This document shows positions 1 to 5,553 of a stretch of 8,890 bases of DNA, piece after piece. The notes beneath the pieces were generated by a model. The model was not told the DNA's origin. It did not search any database and saw only the letters and a program-made list of their open reading frames with translations. The position numbers were made by a program, and so were the translations under genes. Origin of the DNA: ZLKRG08 sp964565165 (GTDB taxonomy: Bacteria > Actinomycetota > Actinomycetes > Nanopelagicales > Nanopelagicaceae); contig CAZMDJ010000048.1 in assembly GCA_964565165.1 (NCBI GenBank), positions 1-8,890 on the forward strand. Direction: 5' to 3'. How positions within the stretch are numbered: the first letter of the stretch is position 1; each line of letters opens with the position of its first letter.

Positions 1-640
1 TTCCACCAAGTGGGGATACCTTTAACATCAGAATATCTACTGCGCCTTTTAAATCAACTGCAAATGGATCAGCTGCTTTACGAATAACTTCATCGCCAAC
101 AACCGGAATCGGAAGTTGTAACTCTTTTAACTCTTCTAAAGTTGCAACGGGTTGTTCAATATATTGAATCTTTTCTATGCCAATACGATCGATGATTTTT
201 GAAACAGATTCAGTTGCTTGCGCAACAGTCCAACCACCATTTACATCTAAACGAATTAGATAATTCGGGTTTACTGATAAAACATTTTCAATACGTTGGA
301 TATCAAGTTCAAAATCTCCGCCGACTTTAATCTTTACTACCTTTGCACCTGGGTACCAACTAAGAATGTTCTCAACATCCATCTTGGTATCCACCGATGG
401 CAAAGTTGCATTAATTTCAATCTCATTGCGGCTTGTTAGTGGCAATTCACCAAAGGCAGCTTCAATACCTGCGCCTAACCAATAGGCTGCCTCTTCCTTT
501 TCATATTCAAGAAAAGGTGAGAACTCTCCCCAACCATTTGGCCCTTTAAATAGCGCAACTTCACGCTTAGTAACCGAACGAAAATTTGTGCGCGTTGGCA
601 GAGAGAGCACCTGTAAAGATGCAAGGATTTCTTTAAGCAT
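1..640 (-). CDS. menC: o-succinylbenzoate synthase MenC, 3' end cut off by the window edge
   Basis: This enolase-superfamily enzyme dehydrates SHCHC to o-succinylbenzoate in cytoplasmic menaquinone synthesis. The 213 codons visible run from the ATG at 640 to the left edge; the rest lies outside. My translation shows the ordered superfamily residues: K103-x-K105 (in VVKIKV) as the base pair, metal ligands D132 (RLDVNGGW), E162 (YIEQP) and D183 (VVGDE), and the opposite lysine K207 (ILMLK). Their spacing matches the o-succinylbenzoate synthase pattern. The N-terminal stretch around residues 14-46 (REVALF, GWGEFSPFLEY) resembles actinobacterial MenC. The family is about 320 residues long, so roughly a third is missing. 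The start overlaps the menB stop by one base (TAATG), so translation is probably coupled, and I see no Shine-Dalgarno. Other members of the superfamily are possible, but the menB, menE and menA context makes OSBS the clear choice. Confidence 0.93.
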   Translation of the reverse strand, partial: MLKEILASLQVLSLPTRTNFRSVTKREVALFKGPNGWGEFSPFLEYEKEEAAYWLGAGIEAAFGELPLTSRNEIEINATLPSVDTKMDVENILSWYPGAKVVKIKVGGDFELDIQRIENVLSVNPNYLIRLDVNGGWTVAQATESVSKIIDRIGIEKIQYIEQPVATLEELKELQLPIPVVGDEVIRKAADPFAVDLKGAVDILMLKVSPLGG

Positions 641-1509
641 TACGGGCGCTTTGGAAACTTTCCAAAATCAGGTGCGCGCTTCTCTTTATAAGCATCGCGA
701 CCTTCTTGTCCTTCTTCGGTCATATAGAAAAGAAGAGTTGCATCGCCAGCTAATTGCTGCACGCCTGCAAGTCCATCATCTGCTGCATTTAAGCCCGCCT
801 TTAATAGACGTAGTGCAAGTGGTGAATTCTGGAGCATCTCACGCGCCCACTGAACTGTCTCTGCTTCAAGTTCTTTAACTGGAACAACAGTATTAACAAG
901 TCCCATATCAAGGGCTTCTTGTGCATCATATGAACGAGTCAAGAACCAGATTTCGCGCGCTTTCTTCTGACCCACGTGACGTGCAAGTAAACCAGCGCCA
1001 TATCCACCATCAAAAGAACCAACCATCGGACCGGTCTGTCCAAACTTTGCATTCTCTGCAGCGATTGTTAAATCGCAAACAACATGCAGAACATGTCCAC
1101 CACCAATTGCCCAACCTGCAACCATTGCAATAACTGGTTTTGGCATGCGACGAATTTGAATCTGTAAATCTAAAACATTAAGACGCCCGATGCCTTTTGT
1201 ACCTACAGAATCTCCGCCGATATATCCATCATCTCCGCGAACACTGATATCTCCACCTGAGCAGAATGCTTCATCACCTGCACCGGTGAAAATAACTACG
1301 CCAACTTTCTCATCATCGCGCGCAATATCGAAAGCTTCTTTTAATTCGATAATTGTTTGAGGACGAAATGCATTACGCACCTCTGGGCGATTGATGGTGA
1401 TTTTTGCGATGCCTTCGGCAGTTTCGTAGACGATATCTTCGAAAGAACCTTGCTTAACCCACTTAGGGATTTCGCGACTCGGGAACTCACGCTTGATTGG
1501 CTTGCTCAT
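640..1509 (-). CDS. menB: 1,4-dihydroxy-2-naphthoyl-CoA synthase MenB
   Basis: This crotonase-fold enzyme closes the ring of o-succinylbenzoyl-CoA to give DHNA-CoA. Numbered from the ATG at 1509 (289 residues) it shows NRPEVRNAFRP (40-50), the oxyanion-hole motif FCSGGD (82-87), GWAIGGGHVLHVVCDL (132-147), and the family signature QTGPMVGSFDGGYG (158-171) with S165 and D167. The C-terminal YMTEE (262-266) carries the tyrosine that completes a neighbouring active site. An in-frame ATG at 1542 would add 11 residues (starting MIFHDPRR) and overlap the menE start. I prefer 1509, because it clears the divergent gene and sits 7 nt after a -10-like TAGGCT. G160 in QTGP is the residue that marks type I, bicarbonate-requiring MenB, whereas M. 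tuberculosis MenB has Asp there. The gene forms an operon with menC. Confidence 0.96.
   Translation of the reverse strand: MSKPIKREFPSREIPKWVKQGSFEDIVYETAEGIAKITINRPEVRNAFRPQTIIELKEAFDIARDDEKVGVVIFTGAGDEAFCSGGDISVRGDDGYIGGDSVGTKGIGRLNVLDLQIQIRRMPKPVIAMVAGWAIGGGHVLHVVCDLTIAAENAKFGQTGPMVGSFDGGYGAGLLARHVGQKKAREIWFLTRSYDAQEALDMGLVNTVVPVKELEAETVQWAREMLQNSPLALRLLKAGLNAADDGLAGVQQLAGDATLLFYMTEEGQEGRDAYKEKRAPDFGKFPKRP
650..666. repeat. 17-bp palindrome at the menB 3' end
   Basis: TTTGGAAA (650-657) and TTTCCAAA (659-666) are perfect inverted arms around a single C. They lie in the last codons of menB, ending 9 bases before the menC start codon on the minus strand. In RNA the arms could form a stem of about six pairs with a five-base loop. 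The codons encode the FGKFPK-like C-terminus, so the symmetry may be a by-product of coding. Confidence 0.45.
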
Positions 1510-1515
1510 GCGCCT

Positions 1516-1522
1516 TAGCCTA
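1516..1522. promoter_or_regulatory. putative shared -10 element of divergent menB and menE promoters
   Basis: The 21 bp between the menB and menE start codons contain TAGCCTA, which reads TAGGCTA on the other strand. Both strands therefore fit the actinobacterial TANNNT -10 pattern. On the plus strand TAGCCT (1516-1521) lies 17 bp downstream of TTGATT (1493-1498, a 4/6 match to TTGACA) and 9 nt before the menE ATG. On the minus strand TAGGCT (1522-1517) ends 7 nt before the menB ATG; TTGCTT (1546-1541) lies 18 bp upstream of it, or TTGATT (1542-1537) 14 bp upstream. Both transcripts would be leaderless or nearly so, and each -35 would fall inside the opposite gene. This is inferred from motif and geometry only. 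Confidence 0.5.
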
Positions 1523-1530
1523 CGGGGGTC

Positions 1531-2481
1531 ATGGAAAATCAAGCAAAGTCAGCGGTATTTAAATACCAGCATTCGTGGTCGATTCCACAGACTTTGGAAC
1601 ATTTATCACTCGCACTTGAAAATGGCTGGGATATTTCTATCTCTACCAGTGGATCTACTGGTGCACCAAAAGAGATTCTGCTGCCAGCAAAGGCCATGCT
1701 CTTTAGCGCAGAGAGTTCAAATAATTTCCTAGGTGCTAATAAGGGCGATAACTGGTCGCTTCTTCTTTCACCTGAACATACAGCTGGGTTAAATGTTTTA
1801 GTCAGATCAATTCTTCTTGGCAGCGCCCCCGTTACTCAAAATGAGAAAGCAGATTTCACTGCCATTGTGCCTACTCAATTATTTAGAGCGCTAAATGGCG
1901 ACAATGAATTACTCAAACATTTACAAGGTTGCAAAGCAGTTTTAGTTGGTGGCGCTCATGCAGAGGCAGAGTTATTAGCAAATGCGAAAGCAAAAGGAAT
2001 TAATTGCGTAACTACATATGGAATGACTGAAACTTCTGGTGGATGCATCTATAACGGCGAACCACTTCCTGGAGTTGAAATTCGAATTGGCGAAACAATT
2101 CAATTAAAAGGTCCAATGTTGGCAAGAGTTCCACTTGAAGATGGTTACTTTGTAACTAGCGATCTTGGCAAACTTGAAAACGGTAAGTTAGTAATTCTCG
2201 GACGCGCAGATGATGTAATTAACAGCGGTGGAAAAAAAGTTTCACTAAGCAAAGTCGAAAGAGCACTTGGTGAATCTTTCGCAGCTTTTGGTTCAGAAAA
2301 TTCAGAGTGGGGTTCATCTTTAAATATCGCAACCTCTGGTTCTATGAGCGATGATGAAATTCAATTAATTCTCTCCGTTAAGTTCGGGGTGAAAGCGCTC
2401 AATATCTACCGAGTAAATGAAATTCCTCGCACGGCATTAGAGAAGGTAGATCGACAAGCACTTGGTAAGTTAATCTCCTAA
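1531..2481 (+). CDS. menE: o-succinylbenzoate--CoA ligase MenE, compact form
   Basis: This ANL-superfamily (acyl-adenylating) enzyme activates o-succinylbenzoate with ATP and then CoA, feeding MenB. Motifs in order are the P-loop STSGSTGAPK (38-47), SPEHTAGLN (80-88), the aromatic/threonine motif TYGMTET (162-168), SDLG with D211, the hinge motif GRADDVI (224-230), GGKKVS (233-238), and the adenylation lysine K305 in PRTALEKVDRQAL. All catalytic landmarks are present. At 316 residues it is much shorter than the roughly 450-500 of typical MenE and somewhat shorter than the mycobacterial protein; the N-terminal part ahead of the P-loop is only 37 residues. The start is well fixed: an in-frame TAG at 1516-1518 rules out any longer form, and the next Met lies past the P-loop. 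The gene diverges from menB and overlaps menA by one base (TAATG). Confidence 0.94.
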   Translation: MENQAKSAVFKYQHSWSIPQTLEHLSLALENGWDISISTSGSTGAPKEILLPAKAMLFSAESSNNFLGANKGDNWSLLLSPEHTAGLNVLVRSILLGSAPVTQNEKADFTAIVPTQLFRALNGDNELLKHLQGCKAVLVGGAHAEAELLANAKAKGINCVTTYGMTETSGGCIYNGEPLPGVEIRIGETIQLKGPMLARVPLEDGYFVTSDLGKLENGKLVILGRADDVINSGGKKVSLSKVERALGESFAAFGSENSEWGSSLNIATSGSMSDDEIQLILSVKFGVKALNIYRVNEIPRTALEKVDRQALGKLIS

Positions 2482-3317
2482 TGAATAAATGGATCCTTGG
2501 AGCTCGTCCTCGCACACTCCCGGCAGCGATTGCGCCAGTTGTGGTTGCAGTTGCAATCGCCTACCCAACATTTAACTTAATTAATGCGCTCCTCTCCTTA
2601 ATCGTTGGATTAGCTCTACAGATCGCTGTTAATTACGCCAATGATTACTCAGATGGAATCAAAGGCACTGATGAAGATCGTGTTGGTCCAACCCGATTGG
2701 TAGCAAGTGGATTGGCTAACGCAGCAGAGGTAAAACAGGCTGCTTACATCGCATTTGCAGTTGGTGGGATAGCTGGATATTTACTTGCATCGCGCACTTC
2801 ATACTGGTTCTTAGCAATCGGCGCTGCCGCAATTATTGCAGCTTGGCGATATACGGGTGGTAAGAATCCTTATGGTTATCGTGGTCTTGGAGAGATTTAC
2901 GTATTTATCTTCTTCGGTTTAGTTGCAACGCTCGGAACTTTTTATGGCCAAACTGGTCAGATAACCATCGAAGCGATTATGGCTGCAATTTCAAATGGCG
3001 CAGTTTCTTGTGCGCTACTTGCTGTAAATAATATTCGTGACATCGAAGGTGATACCAAGGTTGGTAAGCGCACCTTTGCAGTTCGCCTTGGCGATACACG
3101 CGCTCGTCGTTTTTATATGTTCCTAATCTTTATCGCGATCTTTACCAGCTTCGCGGTCACAATCTTGTCAGTGATTGCAATATTTCCGGCCATGAGATTG
3201 TTAAACCAGATACAGTTCAAGAAGGGAAAAGAACTAATTGAGGTGCTAGGAGCAACCGGTAAATTCCAGTTAATTCTTGGCGCGTTAATCTCAATTGGTT
3301 CGGTGGTATTTAACTAA
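2481..3317 (+). CDS. menA: 1,4-dihydroxy-2-naphthoate polyprenyltransferase MenA
   Basis: This integral-membrane UbiA-superfamily prenyltransferase joins a polyprenyl diphosphate to DHNA, giving demethylmenaquinone. The N-terminus WILGARPRTLPAA (4-16) is typical of MenA. The first Asp-rich motif is NYANDYSDG (51-59) followed by GTDEDRVGPTR (62-72). The second is NNIRDIEGDTKVGKRT (183-198), with D187 and D191, followed by FAVRLGD. These bind the Mg-diphosphate. Hydrophobic segments fill most of the 278 residues, compatible with the usual 8 or 9 helices, and the length is normal for the family. The ATG overlaps the menE stop as TAATG, and the gene's own stop overlaps the next ORF in the same way, so the three genes look like one translationally coupled operon. 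I see no Shine-Dalgarno at the start. Confidence 0.95.
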   Translation: MNKWILGARPRTLPAAIAPVVVAVAIAYPTFNLINALLSLIVGLALQIAVNYANDYSDGIKGTDEDRVGPTRLVASGLANAAEVKQAAYIAFAVGGIAGYLLASRTSYWFLAIGAAAIIAAWRYTGGKNPYGYRGLGEIYVFIFFGLVATLGTFYGQTGQITIEAIMAAISNGAVSCALLAVNNIRDIEGDTKVGKRTFAVRLGDTRARRFYMFLIFIAIFTSFAVTILSVIAIFPAMRLLNQIQFKKGKELIEVLGATGKFQLILGALISIGSVVFN

Positions 3318-3568
3318 TGTTACGAGTTCTCTTATTTTATGTTCTTCCGATAGCTTTAGTGATTTACGCTATAGCAGATATTGCACGTACCGATGATTCT
3401 CGAATTAAACTTCTACCTAAATGGGGTTGGTTCTTAATTACTATTTTGGTAATCCCAATTGGAGCGGTTGCTTGGTTAATTGCAGGTAAAACTCGCTATC
3501 GCAAACCTCCTCGCGGAAAAGGTCCTAAAGGGCCAGACGACGATCCAGATTTCCTAAAGGGACTTTAG
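3317..3568 (+). CDS. small two-helix membrane protein, PLDc_N type, function unknown
   Basis: This 83-residue protein has two hydrophobic segments, about 4-22 and 36-57, joined by a short polar linker (RTDDSR, 24-29). The second segment, WFLITILVIPIGAVAWLIAGK (within 38-58), has the Trp, central Pro-x-Gly and terminal Gly-Lys/Arg pattern of the PLDc_N domain, a two-helix module found alone in many actinobacterial proteins and at the N-terminus of cardiolipin synthases. No HKD phospholipase motif follows, so it is not itself a phospholipase. The C-terminus (about 60-83) is a charged, Pro/Gly-rich tail ending in acidic residues, probably cytoplasmic. The start overlaps the menA stop (TAATG). 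As I recall, similar small membrane ORFs occur near men genes in other actinobacteria, which hints at a link with MenA or membrane quinone handling, but no function is established. Confidence 0.8.
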   Translation: MLRVLLFYVLPIALVIYAIADIARTDDSRIKLLPKWGWFLITILVIPIGAVAWLIAGKTRYRKPPRGKGPKGPDDDPDFLKGL

Positions 3569-3574
3569 CTTTTA
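3554..3574 (+). terminator. weak candidate terminator of the menE-menA operon
   Basis: A perfect 6-bp inverted repeat, CTAAAG (3554-3559) and CTTTAG (3563-3568), with a GGA loop is followed directly by CTTTTAATT. The stem includes the TAG stop codon of the small membrane protein. It is short, with only two G-C pairs, so it would be a weak intrinsic terminator. A 14-bp palindrome, CTTTTAATTAAAAG (3569-3582), follows and overlaps the stop codon of the convergent phzF gene. No stronger hairpin is visible at this convergent junction. Confidence 0.3.
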
Positions 3575-3575
3575 A

Positions 3576-4421
3576 TTAAAAGTTTGCCGTACCGTCAAAA
3601 AGCGTAGTTGTTTTTCCACCTACCCAGATTGCTCCATTTTCATCAATCAAAATATCGATTTCTCCAGCACGGCCAATCACGGAACCTTGTGAAACAGAAT
3701 AGCTTCCTTGAGTTTCTCCGTTTAAATGCAGCCACTGCGCAACTGAAGCGTTCATGGATCCACAAACTGGGTCTTCTGAAACTCCAGCTGCCGGAGCGAA
3801 AGTTCTCATTTCATATTTAAATTTTGAGCCAGAAGGATAATTACCTATTGCCCCAACCATTGCATTAGGTATCTTTGATAAATCAGGTCGTAATTGCAAA
3901 ACGTTATCCGCTGACTCAAGTTGTACAACTGCCCAGCCAGGGCCATTGTCAACCCATTGACACGACAAGACTTCACTTCGCTTTATTCCGAATGAATCAA
4001 CAATCTGTTCTAGATATTCACTTTCAATTTCGCCAGTTCGTTTCGTGGGCGGCGCTTCAAAATAAAGTTTTCCGTTATTCTTTTTTATTTTAATTAAACC
4101 CGCTTCACACTCTTGAAAAAGAAAATCCTTATCTTGTGAAACCCCGCCATTCTCTGACCATGCATGAGCGGTTCCCAAAGTTGGATGGCCGGCAAAAGGT
4201 AATTCGCCATTTGGTGTAAAAATTCTTACTTTGTAATCTGCTTTATTATTAATTGGTTTTTGTAAAAACGTGGTTTCAGATAAATTAGTCCACCGCGCAA
4301 TATTTTGCATTTGCTCTGACGTTAAGTTGTCCGCTTCAAATATTACAGCGACTGGATTTCCCATAAATGGTGCAGAAGAGAAAACATCGACCTGCTTGAA
4401 AATACGAGACTCTGAAGTCAT
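3576..4421 (-). CDS. PhzF-family isomerase/epimerase-like protein
   Basis: The 281-residue protein matches the PhzF fold, two similar barrel halves with an active site between them. The N-terminus FKQVDVFSSAPFMGNPVAV (8-26) is the standard family opening. NLSETTF (46-52) carries the putative catalytic acid E49. FTPNGELPFAGHPTLG (68-83) has the conserved Gly-His-Pro with H79. In the second half, RTFAPAAGVSEDPVCGSMNA (206-225) has D217 and the Pro-x-Cys-Gly-Ser motif. PhzF of phenazine producers isomerises a dihydroxyanthranilate. Most bacterial homologues stand alone with unknown substrate, and no other phenazine gene is here, so a phenazine role is not supported. The gene lies 24 bp after the GDCCVxC gene on the same strand and converges with the men operon across 7 bp. 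No good Shine-Dalgarno precedes the ATG. The GHP motif and E49 suggest an active enzyme. Confidence 0.88.
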   Translation of the reverse strand: MTSESRIFKQVDVFSSAPFMGNPVAVIFEADNLTSEQMQNIARWTNLSETTFLQKPINNKADYKVRIFTPNGELPFAGHPTLGTAHAWSENGGVSQDKDFLFQECEAGLIKIKKNNGKLYFEAPPTKRTGEIESEYLEQIVDSFGIKRSEVLSCQWVDNGPGWAVVQLESADNVLQLRPDLSKIPNAMVGAIGNYPSGSKFKYEMRTFAPAAGVSEDPVCGSMNASVAQWLHLNGETQGSYSVSQGSVIGRAGEIDILIDENGAIWVGGKTTTLFDGTANF

Positions 4422-4445
4422 CCCGAAATACTTTCACTAAGTTTT

Positions 4446-4634
4446 CTAATTTTCAATAAGTTTTGGTGGACATTTAGAATCGGAATAACTGCAAAAGACG
4501 CAACAATCTCCTTCCTGAGGTTTTAGCGTTTGATTGCAGTTCTTGCAGGTATAGAAAAACTGGCATGAATCTTCAGGCATAACCTCTTCCGAAAGAAACT
4601 TACATTTCGGACAAGTTATTAATGCCGTCATCAT
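4446..4634 (-). CDS. small cysteine-rich GDCCVxC-domain protein
   Basis: This 62-residue protein has nine cysteines: C8-x-x-C11, C24, C30-x-x-C33, C44, C45, C48 and C55. I recognise the family annotated as GDCCVxC domain-containing (seleno)protein from CPKC near the start, the MPxDSCQFFYTC segment (19-30), GDCCVFCSY (42-50) and the terminal CPP (55-57). The two CxxC pairs suggest a zinc ribbon; the Cys-Cys-Val-x-Cys core could bind metal or be redox-active. The biochemical role is unknown. There is no signal peptide or membrane segment, so it should be cytoplasmic. All cysteines are encoded as Cys here, with no in-frame UGA. The start is ATGATG, one base after the ccsB stop (TAA-A-ATG); either Met (4634 or 4631) could be used. 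It sits at the end of a cytochrome c maturation block, where I do not expect it from other actinobacteria. Confidence 0.85.
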   Translation of the reverse strand: MMTALITCPKCKFLSEEVMPEDSCQFFYTCKNCNQTLKPQEGDCCVFCSYSDSKCPPKLIEN

Positions 4635-4635
4635 T

Positions 4636-5553
4636 TTATAAACCTGAATATGTGTGTTTGCCAGTTCCCCATAAGTTTACATAAACGTAGTTAAAGATGA
4701 AGGTAGAACCAGCTAGTAGGCATAACCAAGCTGCTTTACGTCCACGCCAACCGATAGTTACGCGAGCATGTAAATATGCTGCATATGCAACCCAGGTAAT
4801 AAATGCCCAAGTTTCCTTTGGATCCCAACCCCAATAACGGCCCCATGCATATTCGGCCCAGATTGCTCCGGCAATAACTGCAAATGTCCAAAGTGGAAAT
4901 ACAAATGCAACTAAACGATATGCAAGTTGATCAAGAGTTTCTAAATCAGGCAAACGCTGTGCCCATGGATTACGACCACCACGTTTTTCGACTGAATCTA
5001 ACCAGAGATACATTCCAGAAATCACGTTGGCTAAAAAGAAGACACCACCAGAGATAATTGCTGCTGACACGTGAATTACTAACCAAGTTGATTTAAGCGC
5101 CGGAACAAGCGGTGCGCTTGGACGATAAAGAACTGTGATTGCTGTTCCTAAAACTAAAAGCACAACAATAGAAATCGGAAGTCCCAACCAACGTAAATCA
5201 TATTTGCGAAGAGTAAGTAAATATGCAACGCAGAAAGCCAGCGCTCCAGTAATTGAGAACTCATACATGTTTGACCAAGGAACGCGTCCAGCAGATAAAC
5301 CGCGAACTACTACACCACCAAATAGCAGAACTGTTCCGAGAATCATCATTGCAGTTGCAATGCGGGCAATCTTTTCAGTCTTTGTGAAATCTAAAGTTTT
5401 AGTAAGTAAATTTCCAGGTTCTTTATCTGCGCTATCTGGGTTTCTAACTGACCATGCAGTTTCATAAGCATGAGAGAAGAAAGCTAATGTGTACACGACC
5501 ATGCTTGAGTAAACAAAGTAGTTTGAAATATAAGCCAAACTCTTACTGGTCAC
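4636..5553 (-). CDS. ccsB: System II cytochrome c haem lyase subunit CcsB/CcsA (ResC-like)
   Basis: This polytopic membrane protein of the haem-handling (WWD) superfamily pairs with ResB to move haem outward and attach it to apocytochrome c. In 305 residues it shows a first hydrophobic segment (about 12-33), VPWSNMYEF (91-99), the haem-ligand candidate H161 in a helix (WLVIHVSAA), the Trp-rich WWD motif at 232-249 (AEYAWGRYWGWDPKETW), and H262 in YLHARVTIGWRG. Final hydrophobic stretches run to about 295. Length and motif order fit actinobacterial CcsB. The start is GTG (5553), supported by a perfect AAGGAG five bases upstream and a 4-nt GTGA overlap with the resB stop. Naming differs between groups (CcsA, CcsB, ResC); this is the WWD-bearing partner. 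Confidence 0.95.
   Translation of the reverse strand: MTSKSLAYISNYFVYSSMVVYTLAFFSHAYETAWSVRNPDSADKEPGNLLTKTLDFTKTEKIARIATAMMILGTVLLFGGVVVRGLSAGRVPWSNMYEFSITGALAFCVAYLLTLRKYDLRWLGLPISIVVLLVLGTAITVLYRPSAPLVPALKSTWLVIHVSAAIISGGVFFLANVISGMYLWLDSVEKRGGRNPWAQRLPDLETLDQLAYRLVAFVFPLWTFAVIAGAIWAEYAWGRYWGWDPKETWAFITWVAYAAYLHARVTIGWRGRKAAWLCLLAGSTFIFNYVYVNLWGTGKHTYSGL

Noticed and set aside
588..1133. Plus-strand open frames at 588-878 and 921-1133
   Set aside because: They lie antisense to menC/menB, show no recognisable domain, and their His/Gln/Leu-rich composition is typical of a shadow frame.
1510..1542. Longer menB beginning at the ATG at 1542
   Set aside because: The extra 11 residues are Arg-rich and unlike MenB N-termini, they overlap the menE start, and the ATG at 1509 has the better promoter geometry.
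1493..1732. Plus-strand 79-codon frame overlapping the menB and menE starts
   Set aside because: It is out of frame with menE, has no domain, and would overlap two clear genes.
3608..4093. Plus-strand frames at 3608-3820 and 3875-4093
   Set aside because: They are antisense to a well-supported phzF gene and have no recognisable motif.
3576..4421. Phenazine biosynthesis from the PhzF-like gene
   Set aside because: No other phz gene is present, and most PhzF-family proteins in bacteria lie outside phenazine clusters.
4422..4445. Possible terminator between the GDCCVxC gene and phzF
   Set aside because: The arms GAAAACTT and AAGTATTTC pair imperfectly and are followed by CGGG rather than a U-tract, so I do not call a terminator and treat the genes as probably cotranscribed.
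4635..4640. TATAAA just before the GDCCVxC start as a promoter
   Set aside because: It directly abuts the first ATG, too close for a transcript to include either start codon properly, and part of it is the ccsB stop codon.
5135..5467. 110-codon plus-strand frame
   Set aside because: It is antisense to ccsB, a polytopic membrane protein; the low-complexity Ser/Thr/Lys translation is the expected shadow of its codons.
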